The notes under the pieces are model-generated. The model was not told the origin of the DNA. It did not search any database and was given only the letters and a program-made list of their open reading frames with translations. Below are positions 8,047-16,307 of a stretch of DNA of 64,000 nucleotides, piece after piece. Within the stretch, counting starts at the first letter, position 1. Every line of letters starts with the position of its first letter. The translations under genes were made by a program, and so were the position numbers. Source of the stretch: Betaproteobacteria bacterium (GTDB lineage Bacteria; Pseudomonadota; Gammaproteobacteria; Burkholderiales; Rhodocyclaceae); NCBI GenBank assembly GCA_016720065.1, contig JADJXY010000002.1, positions 2,989,001 to 3,053,000 of the forward strand, read 5' to 3'.

Positions 8047-8525
8047 CAGCGGCCTTGCTTCTTGGCTTCGACTTCCACCGCCCGCAGGTCGGCCGCCAGC
8101 TTGTCCAGAACGCCGTTCACGTATTTGTGGCCGTCGGTGCCGCCGAAGGCCTTGGTCAGTTCGATGGCCTCGTTGATGATGACGCGGTAGGGCGTTTCCG
8201 GGTGGTGATTGAGCTCGAAGGCGCCGATCAAGAGGACCGAAGCCTCGACGGGGGAAAGCTCGTCGAAGGCGCGGTCGATGTGGGCGCCGATCTGGCCGGC
8301 CAGGATTTCCCGCTGCGCGAGTACTCCCCGCACGAGTTTCTGGCAGAAGGCCTTGTCGGCCTTCTCGAAGCCTTCCAGCTCCGGCAGATGGGCCTCGATG
8401 GCAGCCTCGTCCTGACCGCCGACACGCCACTGGTAAAGGCCCTGCAGGGCGAATTCCCGCGCCCGGCGCCGGGCGGATTTGGCAGGCGCCTTGGGGGCGC
8501 CGGATTCCTGCGGTCTAGCGGGCAT
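8046..8525 (-). CDS. nusB: Transcription antitermination factor NusB
   Basis: A 159-residue all-helical RNA-binding factor that joins NusE (S10) at boxA to allow rRNA antitermination. The sequence has the family core RRRAREFALQGLYQW near residue 18, LIGAFELNHHPETPYRVIINEAIELTKAFGGTDGHKYVNGVLDKLA near the C-terminus, and a basic Ala/Pro-rich N-terminal extension. Its start overlaps the ribH stop by 11 bases, the usual ribH-nusB coupling. Confidence 0.95.
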   Translation of the reverse strand: MPARPQESGAPKAPAKSARRRAREFALQGLYQWRVGGQDEAAIEAHLPELEGFEKADKAFCQKLVRGVLAQREILAGQIGAHIDRAFDELSPVEASVLLIGAFELNHHPETPYRVIINEAIELTKAFGGTDGHKYVNGVLDKLAADLRAVEVEAKKQGR

Positions 8526-8994
8526 CGGCGAGGGCTCTCAGAAGGTGGACCATCTCGACGGCGGCCTGGGCGCAATCGCTGCCCTTGGGCTGCATGCGGG
8601 CCAGGGCCTGGTCGTCGTTTTCGCAGGTGAGGATGCCGTTGGCCACCGGCACGCCGGTATCCAGCTGGACCTCCATCACCGCCCGGCAGGCGTCGTTGGA
8701 CACCACCTCGAAGTGATAGGTCTCACCGCGGATGACCGCCCCCAGGGCAATCAGGGCGTCGTACCTGCCGCTCTGGGCCATGGTCTGCAGTACCAGCGGG
8801 ATTTCCAGGGCGCCGGGCACGGTGGCGATGGCCATGTCGGCTTCAGCCACGCCGAGGCGCTTCAGCTCGGCCACGCAGGCGGAGAGGAGCCCCTCGCCCA
8901 CGTCCTGGTTGAAGCGGCTCATGCATATGCCGACCCGGAGACCGGCGCCTTCCAGATTGGTGTCGTATTCGTAGAGCTTGTCGAAGCGGGGCAT
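8515..8994 (-). CDS. ribH: 6,7-dimethyl-8-ribityllumazine synthase
   Basis: A 159-residue lumazine synthase joining 3,4-dihydroxybutanone phosphate with the ribitylaminopyrimidine in the last-but-one step of riboflavin synthesis. It has RVGICMSRFNQDVGEGLL, TVPGALEIPLVLQTMA, ALGAVIRGETYHFEVV (with the catalytic His) and PVANGILTCENDDQALAR. The ATG at 8994 overlaps the ribBA stop by one base (TGATG). The longer in-frame upstream start would run inside ribBA and is rejected. Confidence 0.95.
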   Translation of the reverse strand: MPRFDKLYEYDTNLEGAGLRVGICMSRFNQDVGEGLLSACVAELKRLGVAEADMAIATVPGALEIPLVLQTMAQSGRYDALIALGAVIRGETYHFEVVSNDACRAVMEVQLDTGVPVANGILTCENDDQALARMQPKGSDCAQAAVEMVHLLRALADAR

Positions 8995-10109
8995 CAGTTC
9001 AATTCCGAAGGTGAAGTCACAAAGCCGGTGACTTCGAGGTCGAAGCCGGTCATGGAGGGCATGCGGCGGGGGCTGGAGAGCAGGCGCATCTTGGTCACGC
9101 CCAGATCGCGCAGGATCTGGGCGCCGATGCCGTAGGTGCGGGGATCCCATTTCACCTGGCCCTTGGGGGCGGTGCCGGCGAGGCGGCTGAGCAGGGCCTC
9201 GCCGTCTTCCGGTCGGTGCATGAGGACGATGACGCCGTGGCCCTTCTGCGCCAGGGCGGCCTGGGCCTGGTCGATGGAAAAGGACTGCTGCTTGCTGCCG
9301 GGATCGAGGAAATCGAGCACCGACAGGGGTTCATGCACCCGCACCAGAGTCTCCTCCCCGGCCGGGATGATGCCCTTGACCAGGGCCAGGTGGGTGGCGC
9401 CGGAGGCCCGGTCCACATAGGCGTGGAGGACGAATTCCCCGTGGGCGGTCTCGATGGGCTTGGCGGTGACCCGCTCCACCAGTTTTTCGGAAGCGGCCCG
9501 ATAGTGGATGAGGTCGGCGATGGTGCCGATCTTGAGGCCGTGCTGTCGGGCGAACTCGAGCAACTCGGGCAGGCGCGCCATGGTGCCGTCGTCGTTCATG
9601 ATCTCGCAGATGACCGAGGCCGGTTCCAGGCCCGCCATGCCGGCCAGGTCACAGCCCGCCTCGGTGTGGCCGGCGCGCACCAGCACGCCGCCTTCCCGGG
9701 CCATGATGGGGAAGACGTGGCCGGGCTGGACGATGTCGTCGGCGGTGACGTTCTTGGCCACCGCCGCCTGGATGGTGCGCGCCCGGTCGGCGGCGGAAAT
9801 GCCCGTGGTGACGCCCTCGGCGGCTTCGATGGAGACGGTGAAGGCAGTCCCGTAGACGGTGCCGTTGTTGCGTGCCATCTGGGTCAGGCCCAGCTTCTTG
9901 CAATGGGCCTGGGTGAGGGTCAGGCAGATCAGGCCGCGACCGAACTTGGCCATGAAATTGATGGCTTCCGGCGTGATGTGCTCGGCGGCCATGACCAGGT
10001 CGCCTTCGTTTTCGCGGTCCTCCTCGTCCACCAGGACGACCATGCGGCCGGCCTTCAGTTCGGCGACGATCTCGTCGGTGGTGGAAATGGCGGGGTGCAT
10101 CGGGGCCAT
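8994..10109 (-). CDS. ribBA: RibBA fusion: DHBP synthase with a degenerate GTP cyclohydrolase II half
   Basis: A 371-residue fusion. Residues 1-205 are a complete 3,4-dihydroxy-2-butanone-4-phosphate synthase, with VLVDEEDRENEGDLVMAA, FGRGLICLTLT, TGISAADRA and HTEAGCDL. Residues 210-371 have the GTP cyclohydrolase II fold but contain no cysteine at all. The three zinc-binding cysteines and the RCDCG-type active-site region are therefore missing. Such RibB plus RibX-like hybrids are known in proteobacteria, where the second half lacks cyclohydrolase activity. A separate ribA would then be needed and is not in this window. It is one gene downstream of ribE in the riboflavin operon. Confidence 0.9.
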   Translation of the reverse strand: MAPMHPAISTTDEIVAELKAGRMVVLVDEEDRENEGDLVMAAEHITPEAINFMAKFGRGLICLTLTQAHCKKLGLTQMARNNGTVYGTAFTVSIEAAEGVTTGISAADRARTIQAAVAKNVTADDIVQPGHVFPIMAREGGVLVRAGHTEAGCDLAGMAGLEPASVICEIMNDDGTMARLPELLEFARQHGLKIGTIADLIHYRAASEKLVERVTAKPIETAHGEFVLHAYVDRASGATHLALVKGIIPAGEETLVRVHEPLSVLDFLDPGSKQQSFSIDQAQAALAQKGHGVIVLMHRPEDGEALLSRLAGTAPKGQVKWDPRTYGIGAQILRDLGVTKMRLLSSPRRMPSMTGFDLEVTGFVTSPSELN

Positions 10110-10110
10110 G

Positions 10111-10701
10111 TCAGTTGTCCGGATTCAGCAGCCGCTCGCAATAGCGGGCGATGAGATCCACCTCCAGATTCACCTTGCTGCCCGGCTGCAGGCGGCAGAG
10201 GGTGGTGCGTTCCAGGGTGTGGGGGATGAGGTTGATGGTGAAATCCGTTCCATTGACCGTGTTGGTGGTGAGGCTGGTGCCATCGACGGTGATCGACCCC
10301 TTGCGAGCAATGTATTTGGCCAGCCCTGCCGGTGCCCGGATTTCCAGCAGGCGGTTGTCGCCGACCGGATCGAAACGCAGCACCTCGCCGACGCCATCCA
10401 CATGACCGGATACCAGATGGCCGCCGACGACATCCGCGAGGCGCAGGGCCTTTTCCAGATTGACCGGGCCGGGAGCCGCGAGGCCCACGGTGCAACTCAG
10501 GGTTTCCGGGGAAACATCGACACAGAACTGGCCGTCCATCCGGGTCACCACGGTGAGGCAGACGCCGTTGTGGGCAATGGAATCGCCAAGGGCGACATCG
10601 GACAAATCCAGTCCGCCGGCCTCGACGGTCAGGCGAAAGCCCGCCTCCCGGGGCGTGAGCTGGGTAATGCGGCCGACGGCGGCGACGATGCCGGAAAACA
10701 T
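10111..10701 (-). CDS. ribE: Riboflavin synthase, alpha subunit
   Basis: A 196-residue riboflavin synthase that converts two lumazines into riboflavin. It is made of two similar beta-barrel halves. The first starts MFSGIVAAVGRITQL and has the SIAHNGVCLTVV active-site loop; the second has GHVDGVGEV and GSITVDGTSLTTN. It is the first gene of the leftward ribE-ribBA-ribH-nusB run and sits one base from ribBA. I looked for an FMN riboswitch in the 80 bases upstream and saw none. Confidence 0.95.
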   Translation of the reverse strand: MFSGIVAAVGRITQLTPREAGFRLTVEAGGLDLSDVALGDSIAHNGVCLTVVTRMDGQFCVDVSPETLSCTVGLAAPGPVNLEKALRLADVVGGHLVSGHVDGVGEVLRFDPVGDNRLLEIRAPAGLAKYIARKGSITVDGTSLTTNTVNGTDFTINLIPHTLERTTLCRLQPGSKVNLEVDLIARYCERLLNPDN

Positions 10702-10783
10702 GGGGATCCAGGGAATTATTGGGGAGAGGGGCAGGATTTTACCATGGCCCCCGCAGGGGCCGCCCGGATCGGCGCTTCGACTG

Positions 10784-10944
10784 AGAGGCTGTGAAAATTT
10801 CGTTCACCCCCGCTCGTCATGCGCAACTGCGCCCGCTCGGCGTTGCAAATGCTCGCCATAGCCCGAGCTATGGCTGTGCTGTGCGCCTTGATCGCGCACA
10901 CTTGCGCACACCGCTCGGGCGCGCCCGAAAATTTCACAGCCTCT
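10784..10944. repeat. Intergenic inverted-repeat element, copy C (long form)
   Basis: Arms AGAGGCTGTGAAAATTT (10784-10800) and AAAATTTCACAGCCTCT (10928-10944) are almost perfect inverted repeats. The core is about twice as long as in copies A and B and includes a further hairpin CATAGCCCGAGCTATG (about 10857-10872) and the GGGCGCGCCC block near the right arm. It lies between divergently oriented ribE and the hemerythrin gene. Confidence 0.8.
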
Positions 10945-11085
10945 GACGCGACTGGGGCGCGTGCGCGTCCGGTCTCCAGGCAGACCCGTGCGGCAGGCGT
11001 CTAGGCCAAAATACCTATGGCGGGACCAGGGGCTTTCTGCACTATAATTTCGACACCCCCCTTTTCCGGTTCGCGTCGCCCCCAG

Positions 11086-11559
11086 ATGGATCGCGACATC
11101 CTCGCCCCCGCCCTGCCCTGCCCCACCGGCCACGCCGAGATCGACCTCGAGCACAGCCTGCTCATGGCCTGTGTGAATCGCTTGAACAGCGTTTGTCGCA
11201 TCCCCGACAGCCGCTGTAGTTGCCGCGATTGCCTGGCCAGGATGCAGTCCGAGTGCCACGCGGATTTGGGCAACCTGCTGGGCGATCTGCTCATGTATCT
11301 GGTGGATCACTTCCGCACCGAGGAAACCCTCATGCGCTCCCACGGCGTCGCGCGCATTGCGCCGGATTTCTGCGAACGGCACAAGGAAGACCACGCGGCT
11401 ATCGCCCTGACCATCCAGGAGTTGACCACCAACCTGGACCCCATGCAGACGGCCGATCTGGTGGGCCGCCTGCACCGCCTGCTGTCCTACTGGCTGCAGG
11501 ACCACATCGCCCGCCATGATGCGGTGCTGGTGCGCTTCCTGCCTACCAGCGCGGCTTAA
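11086..11559 (+). CDS. Hemerythrin-like protein with a cysteine-rich loop
   Basis: A 157-residue four-helix hemerythrin-type protein. Iron ligands expected for the family are all visible: GHAEIDLEH, DHFRTEETLM, the HKEDH pair and DHIARHD. This predicts a di-iron centre able to bind oxygen or NO, or to act as a sensor. Odd is the loop after helix 1, which carries several cysteines (CRIPDSRCSCRDC). These could be redox active or bind a metal. The ATG at 11086 gives the usual bacteriohemerythrin length. A TATAAT-like box near 11042 suggests its own promoter. It is a single-gene unit. Confidence 0.8.
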   Translation: MDRDILAPALPCPTGHAEIDLEHSLLMACVNRLNSVCRIPDSRCSCRDCLARMQSECHADLGNLLGDLLMYLVDHFRTEETLMRSHGVARIAPDFCERHKEDHAAIALTIQELTTNLDPMQTADLVGRLHRLLSYWLQDHIARHDAVLVRFLPTSAA

Positions 11560-11575
11560 GTGGTCATTCGATCGG

Positions 11576-11791
11576 TCATTCCTCCCGCCGCATGAGGCGG
11601 GCGATGAAGTAGGGAAAAAGCCCCGAACCGATCAGGGCAAGGGCGGAAACCAGCAGCGCCAATCCCGCCATGGGGTCTGCCAGGATGGGATGCAGGGTGG
11701 CGCCAAAGCCGGCCAAGCTGACCAGCCCGGGAAGGGCCGTGAGCACCCCCAGAGCGCACAGAATCACGAAGCTGGCGGGATGGCGTCTCAT
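11576..11791 (-). CDS. Small membrane protein, unknown
   Basis: A 71-residue open frame with two strong hydrophobic stretches (residues about 8-30 and 40-62) and a charged end (ARLMRREE). I do not recognise a family. It lies tail to tail with the hemerythrin gene, 16 bases from its stop. The ribosome site in front of the ATG at 11791 is weak. The hydropathy pattern and absence of a competing frame make it a plausible gene, but it could be chance. Confidence 0.45.
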   Translation of the reverse strand: MRRHPASFVILCALGVLTALPGLVSLAGFGATLHPILADPMAGLALLVSALALIGSGLFPYFIARLMRREE

Positions 11792-11825
11792 GCTGAAACT
11801 TGCCTCAACACCGGGCGAGTCCCGA

Positions 11826-11900
11826 AGGCGTGCGAGAACTCCGTTCGCCTCCGCACCTCATGGTCAGTTGCTCCCCGTGGAGCACGCCCGGAACAGGGAC
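11826..11900. repeat. Degenerate copy D of the intergenic repeat
   Basis: The stretch AGGCGTGCGAGAACTCCGTT and what follows aligns base by base with the left half of copy C (AGGCTGTGAAAATTTCGTT...), through to the ACGCCCGG block, with many substitutions. The right arm is not recognisable. It occupies the gap between the small membrane protein and the ABC ATPase. Confidence 0.45.
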
Positions 11901-11951
11901 GGACGCCGCGCAAGAAATCTCCAGGCAGTAGCATCATCACCCCCGCCGCTC

Positions 11952-12764
11952 TCAAGAACAGGCATCAGGATAGCCCGAAACGGAGCCGGCTTCCTCGGGG
12001 ACGAAGACCCTCCCGCCGCCCAGATCGACGCAGCGCAGGGGCTGCCGGTACAGTCGGGTCAGACGTTGCGTGGTGAGCATGTCGGCCACCGGCCCGCTGT
12101 CCGCCTCCCCGTCGCCGTACAAGAGCAGGGCGTGCTGGCAGTAGCGGTAGGCGAGACCGGGGTCGTGCAGCACCATGACGACCCCGGCGCCGCGGCTGCG
12201 TGCCATGGCCTTGAACAGCGCGAGAATCGCCACTTGATGGCACAGATCGAGATGGGACAGCGGCTCGTCCAGGAGATAGAGGGGAGCCGCCTGGGTCAGC
12301 AGGGTGGCGATGGCCAGCCGTTGCCGTTCGCCTCCCGAAAGGGTATCCACCCCGCGGGACTCCAGACCGGCCAGCCCGACCTCTGCCAGCGCGGCCCGGG
12401 CCAATTGCGCGTCGGCCTCGCTTTCCCAGTCCCAGCGGCCCAGATGGGGGTGGCGTCCGGCCAGGGCGGTTTCGAGAACCGTCGTGGCGAAGGGGTCGCC
12501 CCGCTGTTGCCCGAGCCAGGCCCGGCGGAGCGCGGCGGCCCGTGGCGGGAGCCGGGCCGCGGATTCACCACCCAGCAGGACATCCCCCGACCGGGGTGCA
12601 CGCAATCCGGCCAGAGTCGCCAGCAGAGTCGATTTTCCCGCCCCATTGCGACCCAGAATGGCGAGACACTCTCCCGCCCGGACAAGCAGGTCGAGGCCCT
12701 GCACCAGAGGCCGACCCGCCACAGCGACGCAAAGGGCACGGGCTTCGAGCAGGGGCGCGCTCAC
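11952..12764 (-). CDS. btuD: ABC transporter ATPase, BtuD-like (cobalamin uptake)
   Basis: A 270-residue ABC ATPase with Walker A GRNGAGKSTLLATL near residue 37, signature LSGGERQRLAIA and Walker B PLYLLDEPLSHLD, then the H-loop (MVLHD). Its GTG start overlaps the permease stop by 4 bases. FecCD/BtuCD-type importers take iron complexes, heme or corrinoids. Here the operon lies behind a cobalamin riboswitch, so vitamin B12 or related corrinoids are the expected substrate. The family name is secure; the substrate is inferred from the riboswitch. Confidence 0.85.
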   Translation of the reverse strand: MSAPLLEARALCVAVAGRPLVQGLDLLVRAGECLAILGRNGAGKSTLLATLAGLRAPRSGDVLLGGESAARLPPRAAALRRAWLGQQRGDPFATTVLETALAGRHPHLGRWDWESEADAQLARAALAEVGLAGLESRGVDTLSGGERQRLAIATLLTQAAPLYLLDEPLSHLDLCHQVAILALFKAMARSRGAGVVMVLHDPGLAYRYCQHALLLYGDGEADSGPVADMLTTQRLTRLYRQPLRCVDLGGGRVFVPEEAGSVSGYPDACS

Positions 12765-13738
12765 CGTGGCTGCCTCGCCAGCACCAGGAGAAAGACCGGG
12801 ACGCCGATGAGCGCAGTTAACACGCCAACCGGGAGTTGCTGCGGTGCCACCACGGTCCTGGCCAGGGTATCGGCCGCCACCAGCAGCGCACCGCCCGCCA
12901 GGACGGACGCGGGCAGGAGCAGGCGCTGATCGCCTCCCGCCAGCAGACGCACCCCGTGGGGCACCAGTAGGCCGACGAATCCGATGGCGCCGGCGGTAGT
13001 CACGGCCGTGGCGGTGGCCAGGGCGGCCAGGAAGTAGACCAGAAAACGCAGACGACCTACTGCAACTCCCAGGGCCTGCGCTTCCAGCAGCCCGCGGGCC
13101 AGAAGATTGAGCTCCCGGGCCAGCGGCAGGCAGAGCAGCAGACACGACCCAAGCACGACGAGGGGCATTCGCCATTCACTCGCCGGACTCAGGTCGCCCA
13201 TCAGCCAGAAAAGCATTCCGCGCAGGCTGGCCTCGGGGGCCAGCGCCAGGAGCAGGGAAATGAAGGCGCCGCAGCCGGCGGCGACGATGACCCCGGTGAG
13301 GAGCAGCCGGGTCTGGGTCCAGCTGCCATCGCCATGGGCGATGCCGAACACCGCCAGCATGGCGGCCAGGGCACCGGCGAAAGCCAGGGCATCCACCAGG
13401 CCGGCGGCGAGCCCCAACAGCATGGCCACCAGGGCCCCCACCCCCGCACCACCGGATACCCCCAGGACGTATGGATCGGCCAGGGGATTGCGCAGCAGAC
13501 TCTGCATCAGGGCGCCGGCCAGAGCCAGCAGTCCGCCGCAGGCAAAGCCGGCCAGGGCTCGGGGAAGGCGCAATTGCCAGACGATGTCGGCGGCGGGCCC
13601 CTCGCCTCCCACGAGCAGCGCAGCCAGTTCTCCGGGCCCTAGCGCCACGGAACCCACCGCCAGGGCCACCCCGAGGCTGCCCAGCGCGAGAAACGCGAGG
13701 CCAAGCAGGATCAGGAGAGCGCGGCGGCGGGTGGGCAA
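12761..13738 (-). CDS. btuC: ABC transporter permease, BtuC/FecCD family
   Basis: A 325-residue integral membrane protein with about ten transmembrane segments. Family landmarks are LPRALAGFACGGLLALAGALMQ, NPLADPYVLGVSGGAGVGAL and GAIGFVGLLVPHGVRLL, the last being the coupling region contacted by the ATPase. It sits between the TonB receptor gene (2-base gap) and the ATPase gene (4-base overlap), making a three-gene cobalamin-regulated transport operon. The matching periplasmic binding protein is not here; a BtuF-like gene lies 46 kb away at 59814-60695. Confidence 0.88.
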   Translation of the reverse strand: MPTRRRALLILLGLAFLALGSLGVALAVGSVALGPGELAALLVGGEGPAADIVWQLRLPRALAGFACGGLLALAGALMQSLLRNPLADPYVLGVSGGAGVGALVAMLLGLAAGLVDALAFAGALAAMLAVFGIAHGDGSWTQTRLLLTGVIVAAGCGAFISLLLALAPEASLRGMLFWLMGDLSPASEWRMPLVVLGSCLLLCLPLARELNLLARGLLEAQALGVAVGRLRFLVYFLAALATATAVTTAGAIGFVGLLVPHGVRLLAGGDQRLLLPASVLAGGALLVAADTLARTVVAPQQLPVGVLTALIGVPVFLLVLARQPR

Positions 13739-13740
13739 GA

Positions 13741-15684
13741 TCAGAAGCTATAGCGCAGGTCGGCGAAGAAGCTTCGCCCGTCGGCGGGATAGTAACTGGA
13801 GCCAAAGCCGAAATCGTAGGCCGTCGGCGCGTAATGCCGATCGCCGACGTTCTGCACCCGCCCTCGGGCGGTCCAGTTGTCCTGCTGCCAGGTCACGACG
13901 AAGTCGGCCACCGTATACGACGGCAGGCGGTTGCGCACATTGGCCGTATCGCCACCGTAGTAGCGCTGGCCGACATGCTGCGCCAGCAGGGCCAAATCCC
14001 AGCCCGCCGCGGGCAGGAAATGCACGCCCGCATGGCCCTGGATGCGGGGCACCAGGGGAATGCGCTTGCCTTGATCGACCCCATCCCGGAAGACCGCCGA
14101 CTGGAGGTTCACCCCGCCGCTCAATTGCCAGTTGCGGCCCAGAGCGAGTTTGCCATTGGCTTCCACGCCCCGATGGCGCGTCTTGGCCAGATTTTCGTTT
14201 TCGAAAGTCAGGTTGTTGAAGGCAATCTCATCCTCCATGCGCAGGGTGTAGGCGGTGAGCGCAAGGCTGTGACCGCCGCCGCTCCACTGTCCGCCGACAT
14301 CGACGAAGCGGCCCGTTTCCGGCCGCAGACGCTGGCTGATGAAGCCGGTGAAGGTGGTGAGTTCATCCAGATTGGCGAAGCGGAAGGTAGTCCCGGCGCG
14401 GGTGAACAAACGCAGCCCGGCCAGGGGTCTGTAACTCAGGCCCACTTCGCCGATGCGCTCGCTGTGGTCGTTGCCGCGCCGCGCCCCGGTGCTGTCCCGG
14501 GCGGTCTGGTCGATGGATTGGTGGCGTGCCCCCAGGGTCAGGGTCAGCGCCCCGGTGAGGTCGGTGCGATTCTGCACATAGACGCCGCGACTCGTCTGGT
14601 CGATGCGCACCACCTTGGTCAAGGCGCCGTGGGGCGCCGCGTAGCGCCGGGATTCCAGTTCGCCGTCGTAGTAGTCGACCCCCACGGTGGTGGCACTGGG
14701 AAGCGTTCCCAGCCCGTGCTGCCAGCGCAGGCGAGGGGTGAAGGAAAGCGTGTCGGTCTCGCGCCGGTCGAAGGAAAAGAAATTGGAAATCCAGGAGTCG
14801 TTGGCCGTTTGCGCCAGGGCCACCTCCGCCGCCAGACTCAAGGTGTCCGCAATCTGCCACTCGACCCCAGGCCGCAGGAAATTGCCCCGGCGCTCGGCAA
14901 AACTGTCGAGGGTCTGGGCCTGACGAGGATCGTCGCGGTAACGCGCCTCGCTGAGCGTGCCCGGCAGCCCGCTCTCCAGCCTGGACCAGCCGAGTTCGAC
15001 GAAGGCCTCCCCACGGCCGAAGCGGTAGGCGAGGCGGCCATTGGCGTTGTCGCGCTCCTGGGCATTGTTGCGCCGCCAGCCGTCGGTGGCCTGACGATTG
15101 GCGGAGAGCGCCAGATCGAAATCGCCCAGGTGGCGGGAAAGATTGGCGGCGAACTGCCGCCCGTCCCGGCTGCCCAGGCCGAGGAGCACGCTGCCACGGT
15201 CCTTGGCTGCGCCGGTGACGATGTTGATGACGCCCCCCACCGCGTTGTCCCCGTAGAGGACCGCGGCGCTCCCGCTCACCACCTCGATGCGCTCGACGCT
15301 ATCCAGGGGCACCAGGCCCCAATCGACGCTGGTCGAATCCAGGGGGTTGAGGCGCTGGCCGTTCAAGAGCACCAGGGTGCGCTGGGCGGCGCCGTCGCCG
15401 AAACCCCGCATGTCGAGCGCCGTGTCGGCGCCGATGGAACCGTAGAGGGGGCGCACGACGACGCCGGCGACGTGGCGCAGGGCATCCGGCAAGGTCGCGG
15501 CGCCGGAGCGGAGGATTTCGTCCCGCTCGACGACCAGCACGTTGGCTGCGGCCCCCAGGGCGGATTCGCTGAACCGGCTGGCGGTCACGACCACCGGATC
15601 CAGCCGGGACTCCTGCTGGGCATGCAGCGGCGGAACGAAAACGGCGGGCACGAGCGCCGCCCAGAGCTTGCGATGAACTTTCAT
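13741..15684 (-). CDS. btuB: TonB-dependent outer-membrane receptor, BtuB-like
   Basis: A 647-residue TonB-dependent receptor. It has a signal peptide (residues 1-22, ending LHAQ), a TonB-box-like segment LDPVVVTASRF, and a plug domain with DALRHVAGVVVRP, LLNGQRLNPLD and the VERIEVVSGSAAVLYGDNAVGGVINI block. A 22-strand barrel follows, ending in the terminal aromatic FADLRYSF. The ATG at 15684 has GGGAG six bases upstream. The cobalamin riboswitch in its leader makes vitamin B12 or another corrinoid the likely ligand. Confidence 0.92.
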   Translation of the reverse strand: MKVHRKLWAALVPAVFVPPLHAQQESRLDPVVVTASRFSESALGAAANVLVVERDEILRSGAATLPDALRHVAGVVVRPLYGSIGADTALDMRGFGDGAAQRTLVLLNGQRLNPLDSTSVDWGLVPLDSVERIEVVSGSAAVLYGDNAVGGVINIVTGAAKDRGSVLLGLGSRDGRQFAANLSRHLGDFDLALSANRQATDGWRRNNAQERDNANGRLAYRFGRGEAFVELGWSRLESGLPGTLSEARYRDDPRQAQTLDSFAERRGNFLRPGVEWQIADTLSLAAEVALAQTANDSWISNFFSFDRRETDTLSFTPRLRWQHGLGTLPSATTVGVDYYDGELESRRYAAPHGALTKVVRIDQTSRGVYVQNRTDLTGALTLTLGARHQSIDQTARDSTGARRGNDHSERIGEVGLSYRPLAGLRLFTRAGTTFRFANLDELTTFTGFISQRLRPETGRFVDVGGQWSGGGHSLALTAYTLRMEDEIAFNNLTFENENLAKTRHRGVEANGKLALGRNWQLSGGVNLQSAVFRDGVDQGKRIPLVPRIQGHAGVHFLPAAGWDLALLAQHVGQRYYGGDTANVRNRLPSYTVADFVVTWQQDNWTARGRVQNVGDRHYAPTAYDFGFGSSYYPADGRSFFADLRYSF

Positions 15685-15794
15685 GATTCTCCCTTTGCCG
15701 GCGTGCGTCCCCGCGCGCCGGAGGCTGATGGATGAAGCGCCGAGAGAGAGGGAGGGCAAAGCCCGGCACCGCCTCCCCGCGGCCCTTCGCTGAA

Positions 15795-15957
15795 TGTGCA
15801 AGGCCGGTATCCGGGCTCGCGAGTCTTGACTTGCCGCCTTCCCAGGCCGAAACCCAGTGGCGTGATGGCAAATCCGCACTCGCTTACCGTTGCGGGGGCA
15901 GCAGCGGAATGGTTCCCTGATGGAACGCACCGCTTTCCCGTTTAACCGCGTTCGGAA
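15795..15957 (-). ncRNA. Cobalamin (adenosylcobalamin-type) riboswitch
   Basis: Read leftward the leader has the conserved riboswitch blocks in order: AACGGGAAAGCGGTGC, the GCTGCCCCCGCAACGGTAAG core, the GCCACTGG box, GGGAAGGCG, and the closing GAGCCCGGATACCGGCC. It lies about 110 bases before the btuB start. The interval between contains a G/C-rich inverted repeat (around 15748-15775) that may be the expression platform. The family shuts off translation or transcription when B12 is plentiful. Confidence 0.93.
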
Positions 15958-16108
15958 CGATCCTCCCGCGGCACCTGACACGGCCGTAATTATAGCAGCG
16001 GCCTTGCCGCCCGGGCCGGAAAAATGGGCCACGGCTCCGCACAATCCACTTGCAGAACATGGGCTTAATCCTTGACGTCATTTTGTTTTTCCCCCTATAG
16101 TGCGGCCC

Positions 16109-16306
16109 ATGAACAGCGAACTGGATGCCCTGGAAGGCAAGATCGAGCAGGTTCTCGCCGTCGTGCACCGGCTGCGGGCCGAAAACGAAGTCCTGCGCAA
16201 CCAGTTGGCCACGGCGGAATCCGAGCGCCTCTCCCTGCGCCAGAAGATCAACACCGCCCGCGACCGCCTGGAGACCCTGGCGGGCAAACTGCCGGAGGAC
16301 GCCTGA
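16109..16306 (+). CDS. ZapB-like coiled-coil protein (TIGR02449-type)
   Basis: A 65-residue protein that is almost all heptad-repeat coiled coil (MNSELDALEGKIEQVLAVVH, then RLRAENEVLRNQLATAESER). It resembles the short proteins found just upstream of zapA in many beta- and gammaproteobacteria and is ZapB-like in length and form. ZapB links FtsZ-ring-associated ZapA to the chromosome terminus; that role is inferred. One base separates its stop from the zapA start. The ATG at 16109 removes a three-residue extension of the open frame. Confidence 0.75.
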   Translation: MNSELDALEGKIEQVLAVVHRLRAENEVLRNQLATAESERLSLRQKINTARDRLETLAGKLPEDA

Positions 16307-16307
16307 A

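Noticed and set aside
10702..10783. FMN riboswitch before ribE
   Set aside because: The stretch is too short and lacks the conserved AGGGxGGxGxAATTCCCxACC blocks of the RFN element.
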